Assembly (NCBI GenBank): GCA_010093515.1
Contig: MU001678.1
Location: 266,931 to 330,930, forward strand
Reading direction: 5' to 3'
Length of the DNA stretch: 64,000 bases
DNA from: Lineolata rhizophorae
Lineage: Eukaryota; Ascomycota; Dothideomycetes; Lineolatales; Lineolataceae
Each line of letters begins with the position of its first letter. Position 1 is the first letter of the stretch. The notes beneath the pieces are model-generated. The model searched no databases, was not told where the DNA came from, and saw only the letters and a list, made by a program, of their open reading frames with translations. A program made the position numbers and the translations under genes. This document shows, piece by piece, positions 48,330 through 59,199 of the stretch.

Positions 48330-50006
48330 CTAAGAAAGCCGCAACCGCCTGCTCAACCTCAGCAACCTCGTCTTGAACCACGCCACGAACCCCATCCACC
48401 TCCCGCCGCTGCTCCCGTGGCGCTCGCGCTGCCGCCTCGTCGCGGCCCCTACCGGCACCCCCTCGTCCGCCGCCAACGGCGGCGCCGACAGCGACGGCAA
48501 CGCGAGCGCGTGCGCGGGCGCGAAGCGCGAGTACTCCCTTCCGGCGACCGCGTCCGACTCCTCCACCAGGGCCTTCTCGTTCGTGGCGCCGCCACCGCCA
48601 CCGCTGCCGCCGCTCCTCGACCGATCGCGCGCCGCGGCCCCGCCGGCAGCCTGCCCGGCGCGCTTCTTCTCGCGCAGCTCCTCGCGGCGGCGCTCGCGCT
48701 CGAGCTGGCGCGCGTGCCGCTGGTGCTCGCGCTCGAGTTGGCGCAGGGCCTCCTTCTCGGCCTTGCGCTCCTTGGCTGCCTCGCGCTCGCGGTAGGCCTG
48801 ACGCGCGGCCTGGATGTTCGCCGCGCGCTCGGCAGGGTCCTCAGGCGCGTCGTCGTCGCCGCCGCGGCCCGCGGTGCCGCGTAGGAAGCCGAAGGCGCGG
48901 TCCATCGACGTGCGCGACGACGGCGACGTTGCCGCGGTTATGCCCGTCTCGTTGGACCGCACCGTGTCGCGTCGGTTCCGGTTGGTGTTGGTGTTGCCGC
49001 CGCTGGCGGTGGCGACGGTGGCGACGGGCGAGCCGAGAGTGAGGGACAGGCTTGTCTGCGAGCGGTTCGTCGTGGTGTTGAAGCTGTTACTTGCCGTACC
49101 GAAGATGCGCGACGAGGAGCCCGTAGCCGTTGCGCCCGTCTGGATGTACAAGGGCACGCCGCGGCCGTTTGGTGGCGTTGACGACACGGAGCCGCCGGAG
49201 TGTCTGACGGGAAACTGGCTGCGAAGGCGTAGCTCATCTTCAGTGAGGGGGTCACCGGCTTCGCCGGAATGCTCGCTGCCGCCGATAGAGTTCGAGTACG
49301 ACGACTGCGGCGCGATGGGCGGCGTGTAAGGGCGTGGCGTTGGACGCATCGGATGCGCGTACGGCGCCGTCGGGCGCTGAAGGCTCGACGTCGAAAACTG
49401 CGACGTGTTGCTTGCGGACCGGCCATGTCGGGTATGGCCACCTCCGGCGGCGGCGGACGAAGATGAAGTCCCGCGACGCCCGGGGGCGTGGGCGAAGGTG
49501 ACGTCCGACGCGGAGCGGTTACCGCTGTCCTGGATGCCCAAGCCAGCAAGACTGGCGTTCTCGGCCGCCGGCAGCGACAGGTCCACCGTGTTGCTCGCCA
49601 TGCCGCTATCCTTGCTCGACAGCTTTCGCAGGTACGGCTTTATCTTCATGCCGGGCGACGTGACGGGCGAGATCGGCGAGGTCGGGAGGTAATTAGGATC
49701 GTCTTCGGGAGCGCTGCCGTGGCGTCGCATGCGGCGATGATGGGGCTTTCGGGCACCGCTGCTGCCGCCTTCGTTGTATTCATCCTCCTCGTGCGTCGAC
49801 ATGATGGGCGTTCCGGTGCGCCGGCCGAAGTCGAAACTGGGCCGGTGCTCCGAGATGGGTGGGCTCATGGGGCTGTGCATTGATGAGGCAGAGTGGCCGC
49901 GCTTGTGGAGCTTGCCGTGGGTCTGGAGTGGCAGTGGACGGGGCGGACCTGGCGAGCGGCCGTAGTGAGAGCGGGAGGGCGGCGGAGAAAAGGCGGCGGC
50001 GGCCAT
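48330..50006 (-). CDS. Conserved-looking fungal protein of unknown function, coiled coil
   Basis: A single uninterrupted exon encodes 558 residues with strong GC3 codon use. I do not recognise a named family. The N-terminal 350 residues are disordered and rich in S, P, G and T, with proline-directed motifs such as SPMSPPISEHRPSFDFGRR and SPISPVTSPGMKIKPYL that look like kinase or 14-3-3 targets. A charged coiled coil follows (about residues 393-451, containing EREAAKERKAEKEALRQL). Next come a glycine/serine linker and a basic amphipathic C-terminus (FVAWFKTRLLRLSRRLRLS), which could bind membrane. The start is the ATG at 50006, which has no in-frame ATG upstream. Codon bias, length and lack of stops argue for a real gene. 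A role in signalling or cell polarity would be a guess. Confidence 0.75.
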   Translation of the reverse strand: MAAAAFSPPPSRSHYGRSPGPPRPLPLQTHGKLHKRGHSASSMHSPMSPPISEHRPSFDFGRRTGTPIMSTHEEDEYNEGGSSGARKPHHRRMRRHGSAPEDDPNYLPTSPISPVTSPGMKIKPYLRKLSSKDSGMASNTVDLSLPAAENASLAGLGIQDSGNRSASDVTFAHAPGRRGTSSSSAAAGGGHTRHGRSASNTSQFSTSSLQRPTAPYAHPMRPTPRPYTPPIAPQSSYSNSIGGSEHSGEAGDPLTEDELRLRSQFPVRHSGGSVSSTPPNGRGVPLYIQTGATATGSSSRIFGTASNSFNTTTNRSQTSLSLTLGSPVATVATASGGNTNTNRNRRDTVRSNETGITAATSPSSRTSMDRAFGFLRGTAGRGGDDDAPEDPAERAANIQAARQAYREREAAKERKAEKEALRQLEREHQRHARQLERERRREELREKKRAGQAAGGAAARDRSRSGGSGGGGGATNEKALVEESDAVAGREYSRFAPAHALALPSLSAPPLAADEGVPVGAATRRQRERHGSSGGRWMGFVAWFKTRLLRLSRRLRLS

Positions 50007-53000
50007 GCTGGCGTGGAGGAAGAAGAGGTCGCGTTTGTTATCGTGTGCGCTTCAGATATATTCATGGCAACATAGCTGACGGAGAGGCCAGTGCGGAAAG
50101 GCAGCACGCCCGGAAGCGGATGGCCAAAGGGTCCAAAGGCGCTCGTCAGAGATATAGGTTGTAATGCAGAGGCAACCGCCACTCCTCCAGAAGACAGAAG
50201 GGGGGCGCCGCGCGGAGGATATTCAGGCGCAGCAGCGGGCAGGGCAAGATTGTGCCAGGTGCCGTGAGGGCGAAGAAGGAGTTGTGGGAAGGCGGCGGAG
50301 AGCACGGCAAAGTACCACGGCCAGCGGCCGAACCGGAGGCGCCGGTCGCTGCGCATGCCAAGGCAGCGGGCCTGGCAACCACGGGCGGCGCATCCACAAT
50401 CCATGCAACCGTGCCAATCGCCCGCCGAACCCGCACCTTCCGAAACCATAAATTTTGCGGGCGGGCACCACGCCGCCCACGACCGCGCCCACTTAACTCC
50501 GCCCGCCTCCGCCTGTCCATGTACCTGCACCGCGTCCAAGTCACGCTCGGGCGAGAGCCCCCGCGAGCACCGCGATGGTGGGGCGACATGCCTCGGGCAA
50601 AGGCTGATACCGTATCATGTATGTATACATGCTATGTCTTAGGACCAGACGGCCGCGGGCCGGCGTGCAACGGGCTCCGACAGCGATAGGGTACATGGCG
50701 CCGGGCGGTGGAGACGGTCCCCGCCGCGCCCGCTGGTCAGCCCCGCGCTCGTGATAAGAAGAGCAGGCCACCGGAAATCTGCTGCATCCATCGCTCCCCC
50801 ACAATATTCGCCCTTGTGCCGGGAGCGTGCATTGCCGAACTGACTCCAGCGGGCGGGCGGTAGCGGGCGGGTTGGTCACGGGCGGGGCAGAAACGCCTCG
50901 TCTGTGGCAAGGGCGGGCCCGCGCAGTTGAAGAACGGGCGTTCAAGCGTTGCAGCACGTCCTGGTACGGTACGCCGGCCGCCTTCCACGCTCGTATGTAG
51001 AGGCGTGGCCCCCGCTTCCCGCGCCAGATAAGGTAGGTGCATTTCCGTCGCCTCTGCGGAGTGGGCGGCTGGTCGTGGCACTCCGGTCCCATGTATACAG
51101 CCACTGTACTTGGTGCGGCGAAGCTGCACTCGGGACGCGACGAACACGCACCTGCTACGGGTTCCAGAGCTACCTGTTCAACCGTCGTAGCTTGAAAATT
51201 TCAAATAACTGTACCGGGGCGCCCGCACGCCTTGCACCGGGCTCCCGTCTCCCTTGGATCCTGGCCGAAGCGTCCCCCTCCGGGGCGGCCCAGCGGGACA
51301 CCATGTCCGGTCGGATTCATAAAGGGAAAACGGAGGGAAACGAAGTGCTGGGCGGGCCCCAGCCAAAGATACGCCATGGACTTAGTCGCGGGGTTGTGCA
51401 CCTGATCGCCTGCGTCCCCCCCTCCCCCCGGGCGAACATCATCAGGATCGGCCTTGCGTAAGGCAGGCTTTTCGCATGAACGTCGCCCACAAATGGACAA
51501 CCTACCTGTTGCTTACTAGCCGCCGACAACTCAACCTCAGCAAACGGTAATCGGATGCCGCAGGTCGGTTTTGGGTCTCTCTAGTAATGTCATGCCCGGC
51601 AATCGTGTCTTCGATAGCCTCCGAGTTGCTCCGTCTATATTGTTTGGTGCCGCAAGGCCGGTCATTATTAATATTCACATAGAGACGTGGCCCCTCTTGC
51701 AGGACTGCAATAAGAATGGCGAGACGGTAGCGAAACGGGTCGTGACATGATAGACTTGTACACGAGTACAAGTACCATGAATTATGGTCAGCGTCCTACA
51801 CGTCATTGAGTTTCATCCCGAGCGACCTACTACGTAGAGTGCGGAGTCGAAACGCGGGAAATTGGCAGCTTCAAAAATTCTGTCTTAGACAATCCCGTCC
51901 GATCCCCGCAGTCTCATTCTGCGAAGGGAAGAAAACCACCTGGCTAGAATATTTTCTCTCTCTCTCCCTGCCTCTCATGCCATTTTAGCTCGCGCGTCCC
52001 TTTTTAGCTTGCGTCCCGCCGCTGCATACCCGCCCCTCCGCAGCAGCAGCGATAAGCAAGGCGCACACCTGCCCGCGGCTATACGAGCAACCAAGGCTCG
52101 TCCGGGACCCGCCCAAAATGCTTTTTGACGGACTCCAGCAAACCCGCCAAACGCATAAGCCACCAGCATAAGCTACCTACCCAGCGTACCCAAGATGCAA
52201 CTGGCGCCCGACGACAACCGGGGGAGGGTGAGAACAACCCTCAATCACGCCTTGCAAGCTTCGTCCAAAAAAACAAGCCCCAGCTGCCTTGGGGCCCGCG
52301 ACCGACAGCCATTCGTTCGTCCAGCGCCCGCGCGGCCGGGGATCGTCGCTCGCTTATCTTCGCTGCATGTCCTGGACGGGCTGGTCCGGCTTCCCGGTTC
52401 TGCGGGCGGCGAGCCGGCGGGCGGAGGACCAAGGAAGGAAGGATCGGCGGCAATGGTTATTTCCCATCCACTCGCCCATCCGCCCGCTCATCCGCCCGTG
52501 ATGATTCCATCGCGACTTGTCCAGTCATCCAGCTCCTCTTTCCATGACTGTCCATGCGGCCTATTTATGGGTGCCAGCGTTGCGTTTCCGCTCGGGTCCC
52601 AAGGCTGCGCGAAGGATGGTGGCTGGGGGCCGATCGCGTAGCAGGCCGCGCGCAGTCTGCAGGAACGCAGGGAGAGAACGGATGCCTTTCGAGGCGGTTG
52701 GTTTGGATCGCCAAGCTCGGCCCTGACACGGAGTAGCTCGGCAGCTTTCACTCGTTTTGGTCGGGTTGGCCAGGCCGGTTGCGGTCGGCAATTGTAGATC
52801 GGAAGCCCTAGGCTTTGTAGAGGTGTGTAGCTCCAGCTGCAAACACTGCGACCGCTTCAGCTGCATGCGTAGTACGACGTCGTTCCCCCACATAACACCG
52901 TTCATGCGTCTAGTACGGCGCCGTCTAAAGCTTCCTTTGATGGCCTCCGGAAATAGGATGGGCCGGCTGTTGTTGGTACGCAACGAAAGTCAAATCGCAA

Positions 53001-53900
53001 TCGTTGGGTCTTTCTAAGCTGCTGCATTTCGCGCATATGCGCCTTTTAACCTTTCTTCCTTTTTTTTCCTATTTATCAGCCACTTGCAGGTTTCTTCCAA
53101 CATATCCATTTGCTCGAGCTCAGCCCCTACGGCGAATGCAACCTAAAAAAAAAAGGGCTTGGGTTGTTGGGAACTACAAGCACTCGGGCGCCCAAGGATA
53201 TATTAAAAACAACTGAGATCCTTCGCCGTGGCCGGTGTGCTTGGGTCCCCCATCGGCCCAATGCCGCCGCTCTCGCGCTCTCGGCTGAACTTAACCTCGT
53301 CCCGTTCTATCCAAGTGGACAACGTGGGGGCGAGTGCTCCGGACCACTCCGGGTACCATAGTTTACCTGGACTCCACCGTTTGTGCGGCGAGTCGCCTGA
53401 AGTACTTTTGCCATAGACCCATAGTACGTTGTATTTCTGAAACCTCAGGCACGAGCGTCTCGATATACTGCTGAGACTACATACTACCACCAGCCGCCTC
53501 TTATAAAATGTCCCGTCGCGAGAGCGATCCGGTGCAATTTCTACGGCGGAAGTTTTTGTGTGTGGTATATATGTCGGGCTACTTGACACCGTGTCGATTT
53601 TGGGCTGCTTCTTAAACAGACCCTGGTTTTAGCTGGGAGGCTTGGCAAACCGACGCACGTGGTTGCGGCTGTCACTGCAGATGGTTGACGAATTTGCATT
53701 TACGTACTCTATACTGAGTTTTGGAAACCCAATCTCTGCGCTTGTTTGCTTGGTTTGGTGCGCGAATGGTATATCTCTTGTCCTCAAACCTCCACCGATG
53801 AGATGAAAGAGCCTTCAGAGATCCCATCGTCTGCGAGGTAGGGCTTAAATTCTGACCACCGAATATATTCTTGTGAGACGCGGATACGTCCAACGTACGC
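50007..53900. other. About 3.9 kb without a recognised gene
   Basis: The first 2.7 kb are GC-rich, with many overlapping open frames on both strands and no family motif. The part next to 50006 should hold the promoter of the coiled-coil protein gene. A short CT repeat lies at 51955-51966 and a TACTACGTA word at 51828-51836. The rest is mixed sequence. Confidence 0.45.
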
Positions 53901-54261
53901 GAATACGACAGAACTAGCAGTGACGACGCTCAATTGTTGTAGACCGAATCAGGAAGCCCCAGGTCTGAGGCATTGTGGCCGCGCAAATATATGCACATTG
54001 TATGGCAAAGCGGCCGCGCCTTGGCCGGGATGGAGTTGCTCTGCCAGCAATGGCGGCCCGTCGAAGTGAAGTTCCCATGCAAGACAACATCAACGTCAGT
54101 GTGAGGCAAGTCGGCATCGCGTCAAGGCCTGTTAGCATATATATAGTCCCTAGCCAGCAGAATCGCACTGAAGTGCGATCCTGTGCCAGTCCTCTGGCCA
54201 AGTTGGCTACTTGCAGGCTAGGGTATGCTAGTTCTAACAAGGCCCGACCACAACGAGAAAG

Positions 54262-54786
54262 ATGCGAAAAGCGAACAAGGCGAACAAGGTCGACTCGGAT
54301 CACACACAGAAGCCGACCGAGCTGTCTTGGTTGCAACATAACCCACGAGAGGTCGTTCAGAGAGGGAGGACTCTTGAGGACCTTCAAAATGCGTGGAACC
54401 TGTGCTTTGCGCTGAAGAATCAACCTGTACTGGTCTGTGCCGGCGAAAGCCCGACCTTCGAAGAACTGCGGCACGCCTATACACAATACAAACGGATGGA
54501 AGAAAGCCCCTACGCAATCAAGGTCCTCTCCCGGGCAGGTAGAAGATACTACCTCGTCCGGTTCTACAAGTCGTACAAACAAAAACGGCTCGAGGCTGGG
54601 GAAGTCCCCGGCAAACACAGCAAGGTGAAGGCAGAGTTTATCGCCAAGATGTTTCCCAAGGATCAAAAGAGGCAGAAACATACCCAGCGCGACTGCCAAG
54701 ATCCGATCAGGTCCTTCAATTGCCAAATGTACGTAGCAAGACGGCTTTCGGACTTGAGTTTAGGTGCGACGGGAAATATCACGTGA
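54262..54786 (+). CDS. Orphan reading frame of unknown function
   Basis: An uninterrupted frame of 174 residues, basic and rich in K, R and Q, starting MRKANKANKVDSDHTQK. It has a reasonable mix of amino acids (for example ESPTFEELRHAYTQYKRMEE and KVKAEFIAKMFPKDQKRQK) but no domain I recognise. It sits among decayed genes on the other strand, so it may be a fragment of a larger lost gene. No upstream exon or intron signals are convincing. Confidence 0.25.
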   Translation: MRKANKANKVDSDHTQKPTELSWLQHNPREVVQRGRTLEDLQNAWNLCFALKNQPVLVCAGESPTFEELRHAYTQYKRMEESPYAIKVLSRAGRRYYLVRFYKSYKQKRLEAGEVPGKHSKVKAEFIAKMFPKDQKRQKHTQRDCQDPIRSFNCQMYVARRLSDLSLGATGNIT

Positions 54787-54845
54787 AACGAACCCAGCGC
54801 GTCAAAATAGACGAATTTCGTCCTCTTAGCGACCCATGTACTGAC

Positions 54846-55382
54846 CTAAGAAAGAGGTAAGGACCATTGATGTCTTTCGCTACCGATTTGGGATTGTACC
54901 GTATCTGGTCGCCATTTTATAGAGAGCTTGGTGTCACCTGGCGGGAGATTCTAAAACTTCCCTGGCCCCATCCTGTGGTTGGTGACCAGGCCTACATAGT
55001 CTGGTGGCCCAGTACCGTGGCACCAGTTCCCTAGTCCAAGATAGAACAGCTCGTCTCCCCAGTCAAACATGGAAGTAGCTTGTACAAGTGCCGCGTTCAC
55101 TTGCGGCCACATGTACTTCGCCAAGAAGTAGTCCATACTCTGTTCATCTCGGACTTGTCGACCAAAGCCGGATGCCATGTCGATTGAGGGAGGATCTCTC
55201 AAACGAGCACCGAGAGGCTGTTCGTAGATTGATAGAAGATTTCGGATCGTAAACTCTTTCCAGAGCCGCCATGCCGTCACTGGTATCCAATCTCGGCTAG
55301 AGGTGTTCTGGCCACCCGGTACCGAGCTGGAGTTGAATTCAGGATTCGACTGTACAAGAACGTCGAGAACGGTTTGAGGCAT
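54846..55382 (-). pseudogene. Broken accessory gene of a fungal kinase-like family
   Basis: From the ATG at 55382 the frame reads MPQTVLDVLVQSNPEF and later QSMDYFLAKYMWPQVNAALV and GLVTNHRMGPGKF, where a TAG stop appears at 54951-54953. Reading on in the same frame gives NLPPGDTKLSIKWRPDT before the next stop at 54846. The PGDTKLS-x-KW block is one I associate with large, poorly described fungal families related to kinase-like proteins expanded in Sordariomycetes, so the frame was probably once continuous and longer. It lacks a recognisable C-terminal part. A short intron around the stop cannot be ruled out, but no good splice pair is visible. Confidence 0.45.
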
Positions 55383-56564
55383 TGAGTAAAAGAATCTGAG
55401 TCTGAGAGCTAGAGATCATCCATTTGGCATTCCCGATGCTTGCTTTGATAGCAGAAGCATGCTGCGACAATATCAGTCGACTGCTCTGCATGCGATAGCT
55501 CTCAATTCCAGCTTAATAAAAAAAAAAAAGGAGAAAGAAAACGAGTTGTGGATATCAGGGTGGTCGATGATAGCTGTCGGTCAAAGTGTCGATCGGCTGT
55601 CTATCGCTTTACGTAATACTATTGATATCATCGCCCACGCTGGTGGATATTCACGGGATATGGATTAGACTTGGCTGACTTCGCCTTCGATTCTGTACGT
55701 GCGGTATCACACACGTTATTTCAGAAGCTAAGATATCACAGCGCGTTCAGTCCTTCCTCGAAGCCTCGTTTGACCGATGTGTCCTTGGATACTGGCTCCG
55801 ATACGAAGAATATCTCTACTATGTTGAATGCTTTAGGCGGGGTGGATACAAAGCTGGCCGAAAAGTTTTGATAGCACACGTGTGATCTAGGGGTTCACAA
55901 GTCGATTACTACATTGGTTTGCACCTGTACGCATTGAACGTGACAAAGGGGTTGAGATCATTATATGAGATCTCATTGCTAGAGCTACATCGTGTTGGAT
56001 TCAAAGCGGAAACGATGAATTTTGTAGATGGAGGTATTAGGCCCAAGCGTTACGCAGGCGAAACGCAGGGTCTTAGAGAGGTAGTAATCATGTAAATCTT
56101 ACAATAAATACTTAATAATTAATTTCTAAGGAAAGCAGGCACTTCGTAGGCCTAAATAGAAACTAATCGCTAGGGTATTAATTTCTCTGTTCAATCTCCT
56201 TTTTATATTATATACGCTGAGCTAGACCTGCTATTCCCTCGCTAACCCTATCTAGTAACCATATCTTGGCATCATCACCTCAGTCCTAATAGGAGGCTTG
56301 TAAGTTGCACAGTTACTTTGTTGTTTCGCATTCTAATAACATCAAAGAGTCATTCTCGATGCTCGACTCGGCTTCAAAATCAAGCAAGGATACGCAATCA
56401 CCTTCCTATTTGCAACAGAGGATATAATAGCCAACTAGGCCAAGATAGTTCTTCCGGTTTCTATAACACTCAAAGACAAAGTGGCAGAAATCAAGAGCAT
56501 AAATACGAAGATAGGCCTGAATTTCACATTTCAGGTGGGAGATACTGGGGAGGAACGCATAGCG

Positions 56565-57041
56565 TTATAAAAAATGATACATAGCAACATCATTGCTAGT
56601 GGCATTGCCATCATACCCATCCATAATCCACGGATTCATAAGTACATGGACACCGTTCATGATATGCATCAGAGATGCATCGAAACTTTCCAGTAAATCC
56701 AGAGACGGAGTGTTATCATCTATAGCTTCCGTTGACAAGCCTGAGATTGAGTCGTGCTGTTGTATCGGACTCAGGCTCATCGTCTCTTCAGAACCTCCCG
56801 TCAAGCAAGACCCAATGCCGTTCACAGATGGCTTGTATGTCAACATGTCTGTGGTCAGGGCCTCTGAGACTTTGTCAACAAGGTGGTGATGAATCTTCAC
56901 TTGCTATGAGACGTCAAGATTGTGTCTGTTGGCTTTGACTTCTACACCTAACTCGCTGGCGTCCATTTTTGCTTCGTCCCATGACCGGTTCTGACTCTTG
57001 CCCAGCGCAGTGTGAAGTTGCCTGTTGGAAAATTCGCGCAT
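56565..57041 (-). pseudogene. Possible relic of a protein gene with one in-frame stop
   Basis: From an ATG at 57041 the frame gives MREFSNRQLHTALGKSQNR, hits a TAG after NLDVS, and continues QVKIHHHLVDKVSEALTTDM to the end DGYDGNATSNDVAMYHFL. The TAG could come from CAG by a C-to-T change, as in RIP or ordinary decay. Further upstream on the same strand (57490-57570) a segment FQTKDDLERHLDENAEQRR resembles the end of a C2H2 finger. I cannot join these pieces into a gene, so the call is tentative. Confidence 0.25.
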
Positions 57042-58064
57042 TGTGTCGCATGTCTGTTACATATGCGTTATCTTCCTCTTGCTTTTATCGGTACACTTCT
57101 CTGCGCGTCATTGGAACTCTCGAACGTATCTAAACACTTTCGAACAGCACACACAAACTTCCTGACACTCGACGTCTGCATAACTCTAATATTAGCTTCT
57201 CCTCTGTCCCTGAACCGGGGTCAAGTACGTTGCTCAAAATGCCGACGGAGTTTCTACTTCGTCGTGAACTGTTTCGAGCGCGAACAAGACGGGAAAATAT
57301 GTTGATTTGGCAGGCTGCTGCGATCCGTACTTGCAGGCCCTCCGTTGTGATTGTTGGAATGATGTTCGCTATCGGAGAAAGTCACATCACTAGCTCTCGC
57401 ATGAGCTTGGTATCTTCGTGCTTCGGCTTGCAAATCTCAGATCAATTGCTCTTGGAAATAGTTGTACTTAGATCAGTAAGGGACAACAACGTTCTCATTA
57501 AACTGACTCGCCGTTGCTCGGCATTCTCGTCCAGGTGTCTTTCCAGATCATCCTTCGTTTGAAAAATAGCCGAGCAAGTGCACTTTTGGATGCTTCACGA
57601 TGGTAGAACACATTGAGCGTTCCATGGGTTGCGAAGAAGTGTTCGTACCCTGCCTACTGTGACGGGCAGCAACACTGACCGATTAGTCAACATGTGTTTG
57701 GTCCCTGTAACGTATTTAGTTTTTCGTTTCCACTTCGTCTGTTGTCCATCCTCCGTCTTGACGCTATTTTACAACCCGCAGTTTCTAATATCTGCTACGG
57801 CACCAGGCACCGTATGAATTGCTGTGAACTTGCCGTGGTAACGGATCCGTCAAGGGTATTCCGTGTCCGACCTGCAGTGGCAAGGGCTAGCGACTTTCTG
57901 AGGTGAACACCTTTGATTGATAGGTTCGCTATTCCTATGTCTCGCCGCTTCCTTGCTGATTTTCGACATTGTCCAGCAATCCCTGAAGAAATCGAAAAAT
58001 CGAGGAAGAGGGTGTTGTTCAAGCTACGAGGTTGACTTTCCTATATCAGATCAATTGCTTTATG

Positions 58065-59199
58065 TTAGGTTATGTCAGTCGACAATGTATCGTAAATTTG
58101 TGATTCCTGTGCCACCTCTCTTGCATGTCTTTGTCTGTAAAGACTTGGAAACCATGCGGCATGCCAAGGGCATATAAGATCCGCCATATCCACCAAGATT
58201 CCGGTACCTTTCCAATTCTCCACTCGCAGCGGTACCAAGCAGAACCCGGCGAGCCAAAAAAATCCAGCTGCGCTTGCATGATCTCAGTAGACAGTGTACA
58301 TCTAATGTTGGGCACGTATTCATACGCAATAGCGTGATAATCTTCCTTCGGCGAAATCTCTCGCACAACGCCATCCACTTGTGCTTCCAGGGTCCTCACC
58401 TTCGAAGGCAGCGCGCAGAGCTCCTTACCACTTATCATTATCCAGCCATAGCATTTCCTCAGATGAGGGGCAGTGTTGTATTGAATCGCGCCAGGCGTGT
58501 TTCGATATAACTGCCGGCTACGACCCTCGTCGGAGAAGGCATGAAGACTAAGAAGCGCATCGCGGAATGTCTTCGGTTGTGGATGTAACCAAATAGATTC
58601 GGAAGAATTCTCGATCGCGAATCGCATTTTCTCGAGGAGGCTGGCATTTTGGCATTCCCGCTGGACCGCCCAGTATCGTGTGTCCTTCGGAGGGTGATTA
58701 TCCCAGAACTTCATCGTTAGCTAACTGTCCCCGCAAAAACAAGTGCACAGAAACCTACAACTTTGAGTGCATAGGCGCAATCGTCGACATTTATCTTCCA
58801 GACAATGCCGTCTAGCCCATAGCCTAGCAGCTCCGTAAAGTTGATCCTTCCCTGGTGCTCAAAATGCCCCAGCCGAGGCCGACGGAAGTTTCGCCAGGCG
58901 CAAGAGCTTGCAGTATCGTGCATAGACCCCTCATCGAGAAATGGTTGCTGTTTGGCAATGTGGCATCTCTTCTCGAAATTTGACAGAAGTAAGTCAGGCT
59001 TTGGCGGCTGCCAATGTATACGTCGGACAAAGACATGGTGCTTGATGCAAGTTAGTCGCGTCTGTGGAATTGATTCATCGATGACATGGTCACTCTCACG
59101 TGGATAGAATTTTTCGGTAGAACATAAATCCGCTTTCTTCCCGGCGAATTCCGCAGTGTTATGCTGGACCACAACCTTGTAGTAATGTGAATAACGCAT
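58065..59199 (-). pseudogene. FTA2/kinase-like accessory gene with a one-base frameshift
   Basis: Resembles the fungal kinase-like proteins that match the Sim4-complex FTA2 family. Exon 1 (59199-58759) ends with the nucleotide-loop-like INFTELLGYGLDGIVWKI and DDCAYALKV. After a 50-nt intron, exon 2 from 58708 continues FWDNHPPKDTRYWAVQREC, LHAFSDEGRSRQLYR and LRKCYGWIMISG. After QAQLDFF the family expects WLAGFC and VDMADLICPWHAAWFPS. These are present but one frame over: the shift falls at a run of seven A on the plus strand (58256-58262), where eight would keep the frame. The restored frame would stop at 58065. This is either a broken gene or a homopolymer sequencing error. The N-terminal part of exon 1 is unlike the family and the true start is uncertain. 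Confidence 0.55.
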
